Positions 46,185 to 56,106 of a DNA stretch of 64,000 nt are shown piece by piece. The notes below the pieces were generated by a model. That model ran no database searches. It saw only the letters and a list, made by a program, of their open reading frames with translations, and was not told the origin of the DNA. Source of the DNA: Arsenophonus nilaparvatae (GTDB lineage Bacteria > Pseudomonadota > Gammaproteobacteria > Enterobacterales > Enterobacteriaceae); NCBI RefSeq assembly GCF_000757905.1, contig NZ_JRLH01000016.1; one strand, written 5' to 3'. The stretch's first letter is position 1; every line of letters begins with the position of its first letter. Both the position numbers and the translations under genes were made by a program.

Positions 46185-49100
46185 ATGGTTTACTCCTATA
46201 CCGAGAAAAAACGTATTCGTAAGGATTTTGGCAAACGTCCGCAAGTTTTGGATGTTCCTTATCTTTTATCTATCCAACTTGACTCGTTCGCTAAATTTAT
46301 CGAGCAAGATTTAGAAGGTCAGAATGGGCTGGAAGCAGCATTCCGTTCTGTATTTCCAATTCAAAGCTATAGTGGCAATGCTGAATTGCAATATGTTAGC
46401 TATCGTCTTGGTGAACCTGTATTTGATGTTAAAGAATGTCAGATCCGTGGTGTCACTTATTCTGCTCCTTTACGGGTTAAGCTACGCCTTGTTATTTACG
46501 AGCGTGAAGCACCAGAAGGCACAGTAAAGGATATAAAAGAGCAAGAAGTTTACATGGGTGAAATTCCACTCATGACAGATAATGGTACTTTTATTATCAA
46601 TGGTACAGAGCGTGTTATTGTCTCTCAATTACATCGCAGCCCTGGTGTATTTTTTGATAGTGATAAAGGTAAAACCCATTCTTCAGGTAAGGTATTATAT
46701 AATGCACGCATTATTCCTTACCGTGGTTCATGGTTAGATTTTGAATTTGATCCTAAAGATAATCTTTTCGTTCGTATTGATCGCCGTCGTAAATTACCGG
46801 CGACCATTATTCTACGTGCGATGGATTATGGTACCGGAGAAATCCTCAATCTCTTTTTTGAGAAAACGATTTTCCAAATCAGTGATAATAAACTGTTGAT
46901 GACGTTGATACCTGAACGTTTGCGTGGTGAAACGGCTTCTTTTGATATTGAAGCCAACGGTAAAGTCTATATTGAAAAGGGCCGCCGTATTACTGGACGT
47001 CACATTCGTCAGCTAGAAAAAGACCAAGTCAGCAGCATTGAAGTACCTGTTGAGTATATTGCTGGTAAAGTGGTAGCTAAAGATTACATTGATGAAAGTA
47101 CCGGCGAATTAATCTGTACAGCTAATACAGAGCTTTCTCTGGATATGTTGGCACGTCTAAGTCAAGGCGGTCATAAAACCATTGAGACCTTATTTACTAA
47201 TGACTTAGATCATGGTGCGTATATTTCAGAAACATTGCGTACTGATCCAACAAATGATCGTTTAAGTGCATTAGTTGAAATTTACCGTATGATGCGTCCA
47301 GGCGAGCCACCTACTCGCGAAGCGGCAGAAAATCTGTTTGAGAACTTATTCTTTTCTGAAGAACGTTATGATCTTTCCGCTGTAGGGCGCATGAAATTTA
47401 ATCGCTCACTAGATCGTGAAGCAATTGAAGGCTCAAGCATCTTAAGTAAACAAGATATCATTGATGTGATGAAAAAACTCATTGGTATTCGTAACGGTAA
47501 AGGTGAAGTTGATGATATTGACCATTTAGGTAACCGTCGTATTCGTTCGGTTGGCGAAATGGCTGAAAATCAGTTCCGAGTTGGTTTAGTGCGAGTTGAG
47601 CGTGCGGTTAAAGAGCGTTTATCATTAGGTGATTTAGATGCATTAATGCCTCAGGACATGATTAACGCGAAGCCTATTTCTGCTGCGGTTAAAGAGTTTT
47701 TTGGTTCCAGCCAATTATCGCAGTTTATGGATCAGAATAACCCACTGTCTGAAATCACACATAAACGTCGTATTTCAGCATTAGGGCCAGGTGGATTAAC
47801 ACGTGAACGAGCTGGCTTTGAAGTTCGTGACGTACATCCAACGCACTACGGACGTGTATGTCCAATTGAAACACCTGAAGGACCAAATATCGGTTTGATT
47901 AACTCATTGTCTGTCTATGCACAAACCAATGAGTATGGTTTTTTGGAAACGCCTTATCGTTTGGTACGAGATGGTATCGTTACTGATGAAATTCATTATT
48001 TGTCAGCGATTGAAGAAGGTAACTACATCATTGCTCAGGCGAATACTGTTTTAGATGATGATGGTCGGTTTGTTGAAGAATTAATCACTTGCCGTAATAA
48101 AGGTGAATCCAGTTTATTCAGCCAAGATCAAGTGGAATATATGGACGTTTCAACCCAGCAGGTTGTTTCTGTTGGAGCTTCATTAATTCCATTCCTTGAG
48201 CATGATGACGCAAACCGTGCATTGATGGGCGCGAACATGCAACGTCAGGCGGTACCGACGTTACGCTCAGATAAACCATTGGTTGGAACGGGTATGGAGC
48301 GTGCTGTTGCTGTTGACTCTGGGGTAACAGCGGTAGCTAAACGTGGTGGTACCGTTCAGTATGTTGACGCTTCACGTATTGTTATCAAAGTTAATGAAGA
48401 TGAAATGTATCCTGGTGAAGCTGGCATTGATATCTATAATCTGACTAAATATACGCGTTCTAATCAGAACACTTGTATTAATCAAATGCCATGTGTTTCG
48501 CTCGGTGAACCGATTGAACGCGGTGATGTTTTGGCTGATGGACCATCGACTGATTTAGGTGAATTGGCGCTTGGTCAAAATATGCGCGTGGCGTTCATGC
48601 CCTGGAATGGTTACAACTTTGAAGATTCTATTTTGGTATCTGAACGAGTGGTACAGGAAGATCGTTTCACCACCATTCATATTCAGGAATTAGCTTGTGT
48701 ATCGCGTGATACTAAGTTAGGGCCAGAAGAGATTACGGCAGATATTCCTAACGTAGGTGAAGCTGCATTATCCAAATTGGATGAATCAGGTATTGTTTAT
48801 ATCGGTGCTGAAGTAACGGGCGGCGACATTCTGGTTGGTAAGGTAACACCGAAAGGTGAAACGCAATTAACGCCAGAAGAGAAATTGTTGCGCGCCATTT
48901 TTGGTGAAAAAGCTTCTGATGTTAAAGATTCTTCACTGCGGGTACCAAATGGGGTATCAGGAACGGTTATTGATGTACAAGTCTTTACCCGTGATGGCGT
49001 AGAGAAAGATAAACGTGCGTTAGAAATCGAAGAAATGCAGCTTCGTGATGCGAAGAAAGACTTAACTGAAGAGTTGCGTATCTTTGAAGCAGGTCTATTT

Positions 49101-50213
49101 GCCCGTATCCGAGCAGTACTAACTAATGGCGGTATTGAAGGTGAAAAACTGGATAAATTACCGCGTGAACGTTGGTTAGAATTATCCTTAAAGGATGAAG
49201 AAAAACAAAACCAGCTAGAGCAATTAGCTGAGCAGTATGATGAGCTGAAAGCTGAATTTGAGAAGAAGCTAGAGGCTAAACGTCGTAAGATCACTCAAGG
49301 TGATGATTTAGCGCCAGGCGTATTGAAAATCGTTAAAGTTTATTTGGCAGTAAAACGCCAAATCCAACCGGGCGATAAAATGGCCGGCCGGCATGGTAAC
49401 AAAGGTGTTATTTCAAAAATAAACCCTGTTGAAGACATGCCTTACGATGAAAGTGGTAACCCTGTTGATATCGTTTTGAACCCACTGGGCGTACCATCAC
49501 GTATGAATATTGGTCAAATTCTGGAAACCCATTTGGGGATGGCTGCTAAAGGTATTGGTGATAAAATCAATGCCATGCTGAAACAACAGCGTGAAGTAGC
49601 CAAATTGAGAGAATTTATTCAGAAAGCTTATGACTTAGGAGATGATCCTCGTCAAAAAGTTGATCTCAGTACCTTTTCTGATGAACAAGTTCTGCGGTTA
49701 GCACATAATTTGAAGAAAGGTATGCCAATTGCGACACCGGTCTTTGATGGTGCAAAAGAAAAGGAAATCAAAGAACTATTGACTTTAGCTGAGTTGCCGA
49801 CTTCCGGTCAGATTACATTGTATGATGGTCGTACAGGCGAGAAATTTGAACGTCAGGTGACAGTTGGCTATATGTATATGCTAAAACTGAATCATCTTGT
49901 TGATGATAAAATGCATGCACGTTCAACAGGCTCCTATAGTCTGGTTACTCAACAACCGTTGGGTGGTAAAGCACAGTTTGGTGGTCAGCGTTTTGGTGAG
50001 ATGGAAGTTTGGGCTCTGGAAGCATATGGCGCCGCTTACACCTTGCAAGAAATGCTTACCGTTAAATCCGATGATGTGAACGGACGTACTAAGATGTATA
50101 AAAACATCGTAGACGGCAACCATCAGATGGAACCAGGGATGCCGGAGTCTTTCAATGTATTATTGAAAGAGATCCGTTCGCTGGGTATTAACATCGAACT
50201 GGAAGACGAGTAA
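46185..50213 (+). CDS. rpoB: RNA polymerase beta subunit
   Basis: The beta subunit forms half of the polymerase active-site cleft and binds rifampicin. It has 1342 residues, exactly the E. coli length. The rifampicin region GSSQLSQFMDQNNPLSEI and the following THKRRISALGPGG are wild type at the usual resistance sites (Asp516, His526, Ser531 in E. coli numbering). The conserved C-terminal GGKAQFGGQRFGEMEVWALE is complete. It is in the rplJL-rpoBC operon. Confidence 0.99.
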   Translation: MVYSYTEKKRIRKDFGKRPQVLDVPYLLSIQLDSFAKFIEQDLEGQNGLEAAFRSVFPIQSYSGNAELQYVSYRLGEPVFDVKECQIRGVTYSAPLRVKLRLVIYEREAPEGTVKDIKEQEVYMGEIPLMTDNGTFIINGTERVIVSQLHRSPGVFFDSDKGKTHSSGKVLYNARIIPYRGSWLDFEFDPKDNLFVRIDRRRKLPATIILRAMDYGTGEILNLFFEKTIFQISDNKLLMTLIPERLRGETASFDIEANGKVYIEKGRRITGRHIRQLEKDQVSSIEVPVEYIAGKVVAKDYIDESTGELICTANTELSLDMLARLSQGGHKTIETLFTNDLDHGAYISETLRTDPTNDRLSALVEIYRMMRPGEPPTREAAENLFENLFFSEERYDLSAVGRMKFNRSLDREAIEGSSILSKQDIIDVMKKLIGIRNGKGEVDDIDHLGNRRIRSVGEMAENQFRVGLVRVERAVKERLSLGDLDALMPQDMINAKPISAAVKEFFGSSQLSQFMDQNNPLSEITHKRRISALGPGGLTRERAGFEVRDVHPTHYGRVCPIETPEGPNIGLINSLSVYAQTNEYGFLETPYRLVRDGIVTDEIHYLSAIEEGNYIIAQANTVLDDDGRFVEELITCRNKGESSLFSQDQVEYMDVSTQQVVSVGASLIPFLEHDDANRALMGANMQRQAVPTLRSDKPLVGTGMERAVAVDSGVTAVAKRGGTVQYVDASRIVIKVNEDEMYPGEAGIDIYNLTKYTRSNQNTCINQMPCVSLGEPIERGDVLADGPSTDLGELALGQNMRVAFMPWNGYNFEDSILVSERVVQEDRFTTIHIQELACVSRDTKLGPEEITADIPNVGEAALSKLDESGIVYIGAEVTGGDILVGKVTPKGETQLTPEEKLLRAIFGEKASDVKDSSLRVPNGVSGTVIDVQVFTRDGVEKDKRALEIEEMQLRDAKKDLTEELRIFEAGLFARIRAVLTNGGIEGEKLDKLPRERWLELSLKDEEKQNQLEQLAEQYDELKAEFEKKLEAKRRKITQGDDLAPGVLKIVKVYLAVKRQIQPGDKMAGRHGNKGVISKINPVEDMPYDESGNPVDIVLNPLGVPSRMNIGQILETHLGMAAKGIGDKINAMLKQQREVAKLREFIQKAYDLGDDPRQKVDLSTFSDEQVLRLAHNLKKGMPIATPVFDGAKEKEIKELLTLAELPTSGQITLYDGRTGEKFERQVTVGYMYMLKLNHLVDDKMHARSTGSYSLVTQQPLGGKAQFGGQRFGEMEVWALEAYGAAYTLQEMLTVKSDDVNGRTKMYKNIVDGNHQMEPGMPESFNVLLKEIRSLGINIELEDE

Positions 50214-50328
50214 TAAGTGATGTTGTAAAGCTTAGTCGCGACTAAGCTTTATAAATTGTTACACTGGGTTTAGGAGGAAGTGGGTAAAACCGCTTCCTCG
50301 CAGGTTTAACTCCGACAGGAGCCATTCC

Positions 50329-53300
50329 GTGAAAGACTTATTAAAGTTTCTGAAAGCACAGACTAAAACAGAAGAGTTTGATGCGATCAAGATTGCTCTG
50401 GCCTCTCCAGATATGATCCGTTCATGGTCATTTGGTGAAGTGAAAAAGCCAGAAACTATTAACTACCGTACGTTCAAACCTGAGCGTGATGGTCTTTTCT
50501 GTGCACGTATTTTCGGGCCAGTTAAAGATTATGAATGTTTGTGTGGTAAATATAAACGATTAAAACACCGAGGTGTGATTTGTGAGAAATGTGGTGTTGA
50601 GGTTACTCAGACTAAAGTGCGTCGTGAACGTATGGGTCATATTGAGTTGGCTTCACCGACAGCACATATCTGGTTTTTAAAATCATTACCGTCACGTATT
50701 GGTTTGTTACTTGATATGCCTTTGCGTGATATTGAGCGGGTACTCTACTTCGAATCTTATGTTGTGGTCGAAGGGGGTATGACAAGCTTAGAGCGTGGAC
50801 AAATCTTGACTGAAGAGCAATATCTTGATGCTTTGGAAGAGTTTGGTGATGAATTTGACGCTAAAATGGGTGCAGAAGCTATCCAATCTTTGCTAAAAAA
50901 TCTCGATTTGGAGCAAGAGTGTGAAGTGCTACGTGAAGAGTTAAATACAACTAACTCTGAAACTAAGCGGAAGAAATTGACTAAGCGTATCAAACTGCTA
51001 GAAGCGTTTATTCAGTCTGGTAATAAGCCTGAGTGGATGATCCTGAATGTACTACCGGTATTACCGCCGGATTTGCGTCCGCTTGTTCCGCTAGATGGTG
51101 GTCGCTTTGCAACTTCTGATTTAAATGATTTATATCGTCGCGTTATTAACCGTAACAATCGTTTAAAGCGTCTATTGGATTTGGCTGCGCCTGATATCAT
51201 TGTACGTAATGAAAAACGAATGCTACAAGAAGCGGTTGATGCACTGCTGGATAATGGACGTCGTGGACGTGCGATTACTGGTTCGAATAAACGTCCGCTG
51301 AAATCTTTGGCCGATATGATCAAAGGTAAGCAAGGCCGTTTCCGTCAGAACTTACTGGGTAAGCGTGTTGATTACTCAGGTCGTTCTGTTATCACGGTTG
51401 GTCCTTATCTTCGTCTGCACCAATGTGGTTTGCCGAAGAGAATGGCATTAGAATTATTTAAGCCATTTATTTATGGTAAATTGGAATTACGTGGATTAGC
51501 GACAACGATCAAAGCAGCCAAGAAGATGGTTGAGCGTGAAGAAGCTGTCGTCTGGGATATTCTCGATGAAGTGATTCGTGAACATCCGGTGATGCTAAAC
51601 CGTGCTCCAACGCTGCATCGTCTTGGTATTCAGGCGTTTGAGCCTATTTTGATTGAAGGTAAAGCAATCCAATTACACCCACTTGTGTGTGCTGCTTATA
51701 ACGCTGACTTTGACGGTGACCAGATGGCTGTTCACGTCCCGTTAACTTTAGAAGCGCAGTTAGAAGCGCGTGCCTTAATGATGTCGACAAATAATATTTT
51801 GTCGCCAGCCAGTGGTGAACCTATCATAGTACCTTCTCAAGACGTGGTACTTGGTTTGTACTATATGACACGTGATTGTGTAAATGCTGAAGGTGAAGGC
51901 ATGGTATTGTCTGGCCCGAAAGAAGCTGAGCGGGTTTACCGTGCAGGCTTAGCATCATTACATGCTCGCGTTAAAGTCCGTATTACAGAAGAAGTCCGTG
52001 ATGGTGAAGGTAATGTTGAGGTTGCAACTCAGTTAGTTGATACCACAATTGGTCGCGCTATCTTATGGATGATTGTACCTAAAGGCCTGCCGTACTCATT
52101 GGTTAATCAGCCGTTGGGTAAAAAAGCAATTTCTAAAATGCTTAATACTTGTTACCGTGTTTTAGGTTTAAAACCAACCGTTATCTTTGCCGACCAGATC
52201 ATGTACACCGGTTTTGCTTATGCAGCTCGTTCTGGTGCTTCTGTTGGTATTGATGATATGGTAATACCGGAGAAGAAAGCCAGTATTATTGCTGAAGCTG
52301 AAGCTGAGGTTGCTGAAATTCAAGAACAGTTCCAATCAGGTCTGGTTACTGCGGGCGAACGTTATAACAAAGTTATTGACATTTGGGCTGCGGCTAATGA
52401 GCGTGTCGCAAAAGCGATGATGGAGAATTTATCCACAGAAACCGTTGTTAACCGTGATGGTCAAGACGAACAACAAGTTTCGTTTAACAGCATCTTTATG
52501 ATGGCTGACTCTGGAGCACGTGGTTCTGCCGCACAGATCCGTCAGTTAGCGGGTATGCGTGGTTTGATGGCGAAGCCGGATGGTTCAATTATCGAGACAC
52601 CGATCACCGCTAACTTCCGTGAAGGTTTGAACGTATTACAATACTTCATTTCAACTCATGGTGCACGTAAAGGTCTAGCCGATACCGCCTTGAAGACAGC
52701 AAACTCAGGTTATTTAACCCGTCGTTTAGTTGATGTTGCACAAGATCTGGTTGTCACTGAGGATGATTGTGGTACCCACGACGGTATTTTAATGACACCA
52801 GTTATTGAAGGTGGTGACGTTAAAGAACCTTTACGCGAACGTGTCTTGGGTCGAGTCACCGCGGAAGATATATTAGTACCTGGTACAGCGGACATTTTAA
52901 TACCACGTAACGCCTTATTAAGTGAAAAATGGTGTGATGAACTGGAAGCTAACTCTGTTGATAGCGTAAAAGTACGCTCTGTTGTAAGTTGTGAAACTGA
53001 CTTCGGTGTTTGTGCGAAATGTTATGGACGTGATTTAGCGCGGGGTCATATCATTAATAAAGGTGAAGCTGTTGGTGTTATTGCTGCTCAATCAATCGGT
53101 GAGCCTGGCACACAGTTGACAATGCGTACATTCCATATTGGTGGTGCGGCATCACGTGCTGCTGCGGAATCGAGTATTCAGGTACGTAACAAAGGTAATA
53201 TCAAACTAGTTAATGCTAAGTTTGTAACAAATTCCGAAAGTCACTTGGTTATCACTTCTCGTAATACAGAATTGCGAGTGGTAGATGAATTTGGTCGAAC

Positions 53301-54555
53301 CAAAGAAAGCTATAAAGTTCCTTACGGTGCACACCTGAATAAAGGTGATGGTGATGGCGTTAATGGTGGTGAAACCGTTGCTAACTGGGATCCACATACT
53401 ATGCCGGTTATCAGTGAAGTTGCGGGTATTATTCGTTTCTCTGATATGGCAGATGGACAATCTATTATACGTCAGACAGATGAACTAACGGGTTTATCAT
53501 CAATTGTTGTGCTCGATACAGCTGAGCGTACTGCGGGTAGTAAAGATTTGCGTCCTGCATTGCGTGTTGCTGATGCGAAAGGCAATGATGTATTAATTCC
53601 GGGTACTGATATGCCAGCGCAATATTTCTTGCCTGGTAAAGCGATTGTTCAATTGGATGATGGTGCAACAATTAATATTGGTGATACCTTAGCTCGTATT
53701 CCACAAGAATCGGGCGGTACTAAGGATATTACTGGTGGTTTACCACGGGTTGCTGATCTATTCGAAGCACGTCGACCAAAAGAGCCGGCTATTTTGGCTG
53801 AAATTAGCGGTATTATTTCTTTTGGTAAGGAAACTAAAGGTAAGCGTCGCCTAGTTATCACACCGATAGATGGTGATGATGCATACGAAGAAATGATACC
53901 TAAATGGCGTCAGCTTAATGTCTTTGAAGGTGAGCGAGTTGAGCGTGGTGATGTGATTTCTGATGGCCCGGAATCACCGCATGATATTTTACGTTTGCGT
54001 GGAGAGCATGCTGTTGCTCGTTATATCACCAATGAAGTCCAGGAAGTTTATCGTCTACAAGGCGTTAAAATTAACGATAAGCATATTGAAGTTATCGTTC
54101 GTCAGATGTTACGTAAAGTCACAATTGTTGATGCTGGTAGCTCTGAATTCTTGGAAGGTGAACAAGTAGAGTATGCACGCGTTAAAGTAGCGAATCGTAA
54201 ATTAGAGCAAGATGGAAAAGTGCCTGCTACCTTCAGTCGTGATCTGCTAGGTATTACCAAAGCGTCTCTGGCGACAGAGTCCTTTATCTCAGCAGCGTCA
54301 TTCCAGGAAACAACACGTGTGCTTACCGAAGCTGCGGTGGCTGGAAAACGTGATGAACTTCGTGGTTTGAAGGAGAACGTCATTGTTGGCCGTCTAATTC
54401 CTGCCGGTACAGGCTATGCATATCATCAAGATCGGATGCGTCGTCGTCATATGGTTAATGAACCTGTTGAATCATCACAAGTTAGCGCTGATGAGGCAAC
54501 GGCTAATTTGGCAGAATTGCTAAATGCGGGTTTTGGTAACCGAGACCATGAGTAA
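50329..54555 (+). CDS. rpoC: RNA polymerase beta' subunit
   Basis: The beta' subunit carries the catalytic magnesium and most DNA contacts. It has 1408 residues against 1407 in E. coli and starts with GTG at 50329 after GACAGGAG, as in E. coli. The N-terminal zinc site uses Cys70, Cys72, Cys85 and Cys88. The active-site motif NADFDGD is near residue 460. The second zinc site (CETDFGVCAKCYGRD) and the trigger loop region (GEPGTQLTMRTFHIGGAA) are intact. It ends the operon before a strong terminator. Confidence 0.99.
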   Translation: MKDLLKFLKAQTKTEEFDAIKIALASPDMIRSWSFGEVKKPETINYRTFKPERDGLFCARIFGPVKDYECLCGKYKRLKHRGVICEKCGVEVTQTKVRRERMGHIELASPTAHIWFLKSLPSRIGLLLDMPLRDIERVLYFESYVVVEGGMTSLERGQILTEEQYLDALEEFGDEFDAKMGAEAIQSLLKNLDLEQECEVLREELNTTNSETKRKKLTKRIKLLEAFIQSGNKPEWMILNVLPVLPPDLRPLVPLDGGRFATSDLNDLYRRVINRNNRLKRLLDLAAPDIIVRNEKRMLQEAVDALLDNGRRGRAITGSNKRPLKSLADMIKGKQGRFRQNLLGKRVDYSGRSVITVGPYLRLHQCGLPKRMALELFKPFIYGKLELRGLATTIKAAKKMVEREEAVVWDILDEVIREHPVMLNRAPTLHRLGIQAFEPILIEGKAIQLHPLVCAAYNADFDGDQMAVHVPLTLEAQLEARALMMSTNNILSPASGEPIIVPSQDVVLGLYYMTRDCVNAEGEGMVLSGPKEAERVYRAGLASLHARVKVRITEEVRDGEGNVEVATQLVDTTIGRAILWMIVPKGLPYSLVNQPLGKKAISKMLNTCYRVLGLKPTVIFADQIMYTGFAYAARSGASVGIDDMVIPEKKASIIAEAEAEVAEIQEQFQSGLVTAGERYNKVIDIWAAANERVAKAMMENLSTETVVNRDGQDEQQVSFNSIFMMADSGARGSAAQIRQLAGMRGLMAKPDGSIIETPITANFREGLNVLQYFISTHGARKGLADTALKTANSGYLTRRLVDVAQDLVVTEDDCGTHDGILMTPVIEGGDVKEPLRERVLGRVTAEDILVPGTADILIPRNALLSEKWCDELEANSVDSVKVRSVVSCETDFGVCAKCYGRDLARGHIINKGEAVGVIAAQSIGEPGTQLTMRTFHIGGAASRAAAESSIQVRNKGNIKLVNAKFVTNSESHLVITSRNTELRVVDEFGRTKESYKVPYGAHLNKGDGDGVNGGETVANWDPHTMPVISEVAGIIRFSDMADGQSIIRQTDELTGLSSIVVLDTAERTAGSKDLRPALRVADAKGNDVLIPGTDMPAQYFLPGKAIVQLDDGATINIGDTLARIPQESGGTKDITGGLPRVADLFEARRPKEPAILAEISGIISFGKETKGKRRLVITPIDGDDAYEEMIPKWRQLNVFEGERVERGDVISDGPESPHDILRLRGEHAVARYITNEVQEVYRLQGVKINDKHIEVIVRQMLRKVTIVDAGSSEFLEGEQVEYARVKVANRKLEQDGKVPATFSRDLLGITKASLATESFISAASFQETTRVLTEAAVAGKRDELRGLKENVIVGRLIPAGTGYAYHQDRMRRRHMVNEPVESSQVSADEATANLAELLNAGFGNRDHE

Positions 54556-54570
54556 TGCAGCTTGATCTGT

Positions 54571-54600
54571 AAAAAATGCCCTCATAACGAGGGCATTTTT
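54571..54600 (+). terminator. Terminator after rpoC
   Basis: AAAATGCCCTC (54573-54583) pairs with GAGGGCATTTT, followed by T residues, 16 bases after the rpoC stop. Confidence 0.92.
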
Positions 54601-54628
54601 ATAGCTATATTATGGAGAAAATTAAATA

Positions 54629-55963
54629 ATGACACGCTGTCGTTTTATTACTTTATATATATTGAGTATTTTTATTTCTTTTTTTCTCAGTTTTCCACTT
54701 TATGCGGAAAACAGCATGGTTCCATTGTTAGAAAAACGTCTTGATGTTGATCTCAACAAACCAATGAAAGTTAGCCAGGATAGTGTGATTTATGCGGTAG
54801 TGGGAGGAAAAATACGGCCAGCTGGTTGGTTATTGAAAAATTCGGTTTTACTTATGCAACCGGCGAAAAATAATTTTTACCGTTTTCATTTTGGTAATAG
54901 TGTTGGCTATATTACTCAGCAACAAGCTTTTGAGGCAAAAAAAAATCAGTTTCCGGCTGATACTTTAAAACAATTAGATCAGCCAGTTTATGACTATTTA
55001 GTGACCACTGAAAAAACGCCTATCTATGAAAATGCAGATGAGAAAAGCACGGTTATTGTTTTTCTGTCCGCCAATTTGCGTTATCCAGTACTAAGTCGAA
55101 TAGCGAAGAAAATTGAGTTTGACTCATCATCCATGAGCTCTTGGTTTATTATTGATCTTGGTGGTAGACTGGCTTTTATTGATGGTCAAGATGTTTCATT
55201 AGATAAAGGGATCCCAATTCTCACCTATCATCATTTACTTCCTGATAATGAAAATAAATTATTTCGCCATATTTCAACAACTACTTCGGTAACAGCTTTT
55301 AAAGCTCAAATGGATTACTTAAAACAAGCGGGTTATCAGACAATTACCTTGGATGAAGTTGATGGTTATTTAAAGAAAAAAATTAATTTACCAGGTAAGG
55401 TAGTCAGTATAACTTTTGATGATGGCTTAAAATCGGTTTATCGCTATGCTTATCCAATCTTGAAAGCGCATGCGCAGCTGGCAACGCTTTTTGTTATCTC
55501 CTCGCGGATTAAATTTCATGATCAAAAATGGGATCCGAATGGTTTACAATTTATGAGTAGACATGAGTTGAAAAACAGTCGCGATGTCTTTGATATTCAA
55601 TCTCATTCCCATTTTCTGCATAGATTAGATAATAAAAATCAACCGATTATTTTTAGCCGATCTTATCGTACAGTAAAACTTGATTTTGCCCATTCTCGTC
55701 GTGTATTAGCGCCATTTAATCCCTTTCAACGTTACTTGGCATATCCTTTTGGTGCCTATAATGGACAGGTCATGGATGCGGCAAAAGCTGCTGGAATGAT
55801 GTTGGCACTGACGACTATTCAAGGTAAAGTGAAACTGGGTGATAATCCGTATGCATTGAAACGATTATATGCCTTGCGGAATGATCCAATGGAAAGATTT
55901 GCCCAAATGGTGGGCAATGGCGAGCAACAAATTATTAATAAAGACATTATTGTTGATCAATAA
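54629..55963 (+). CDS. Exported polysaccharide deacetylase family protein (YadE-like)
   Basis: This 444-residue protein has an N-terminal signal peptide (hydrophobic 6-21, likely cleavage after LYA near 26), so it is exported. Residues 27-190 form a variable region, possibly with SH3-like repeats. The C-terminal 250 residues are a NodB-type deacetylase domain with TFDDG (262-266, catalytic and metal aspartates), a His-x4-His pair (326 and 331, the spacing found in PgaB and IcaB) and YPFGAYN (372-378). It probably removes acetyl groups from a cell-surface or peptidoglycan sugar; the substrate is unknown. The site between rpoC and the thi genes is not its E. coli location: E. coli has yjaZ here. 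It has its own gap and terminator, so it seems monocistronic. Confidence 0.82.
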   Translation: MTRCRFITLYILSIFISFFLSFPLYAENSMVPLLEKRLDVDLNKPMKVSQDSVIYAVVGGKIRPAGWLLKNSVLLMQPAKNNFYRFHFGNSVGYITQQQAFEAKKNQFPADTLKQLDQPVYDYLVTTEKTPIYENADEKSTVIVFLSANLRYPVLSRIAKKIEFDSSSMSSWFIIDLGGRLAFIDGQDVSLDKGIPILTYHHLLPDNENKLFRHISTTTSVTAFKAQMDYLKQAGYQTITLDEVDGYLKKKINLPGKVVSITFDDGLKSVYRYAYPILKAHAQLATLFVISSRIKFHDQKWDPNGLQFMSRHELKNSRDVFDIQSHSHFLHRLDNKNQPIIFSRSYRTVKLDFAHSRRVLAPFNPFQRYLAYPFGAYNGQVMDAAKAAGMMLALTTIQGKVKLGDNPYALKRLYALRNDPMERFAQMVGNGEQQIINKDIIVDQ

Positions 55964-56081
55964 AGACTTATTATGTAGGTACTACTATAGGTAAGATCAT
56001 AGCTAGGCAAATTTTTATTCTATTTAGTTGCTAGAAAAAAAGGAATTAAAAATTAACCATGTGATTGAGTAGACCCGCTAT

Positions 56082-56106
56082 CACCACCGATTAAGGTGGT
56101 GTTTTA
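56082..56106 (+). terminator. Terminator after the deacetylase gene
   Basis: CACCACC (56082-56088), a 6-base loop, and GGTGGTG (56095-56101) followed by TTTT. It ends at the thiH stop codon, so the same hairpin also closes the thi operon from the other side. Confidence 0.75.

Noticed and set aside
48797..49294. A 165-residue minus-strand frame inside rpoB
   Set aside because: It is serine-rich antisense of a highly conserved coding region, a typical shadow.
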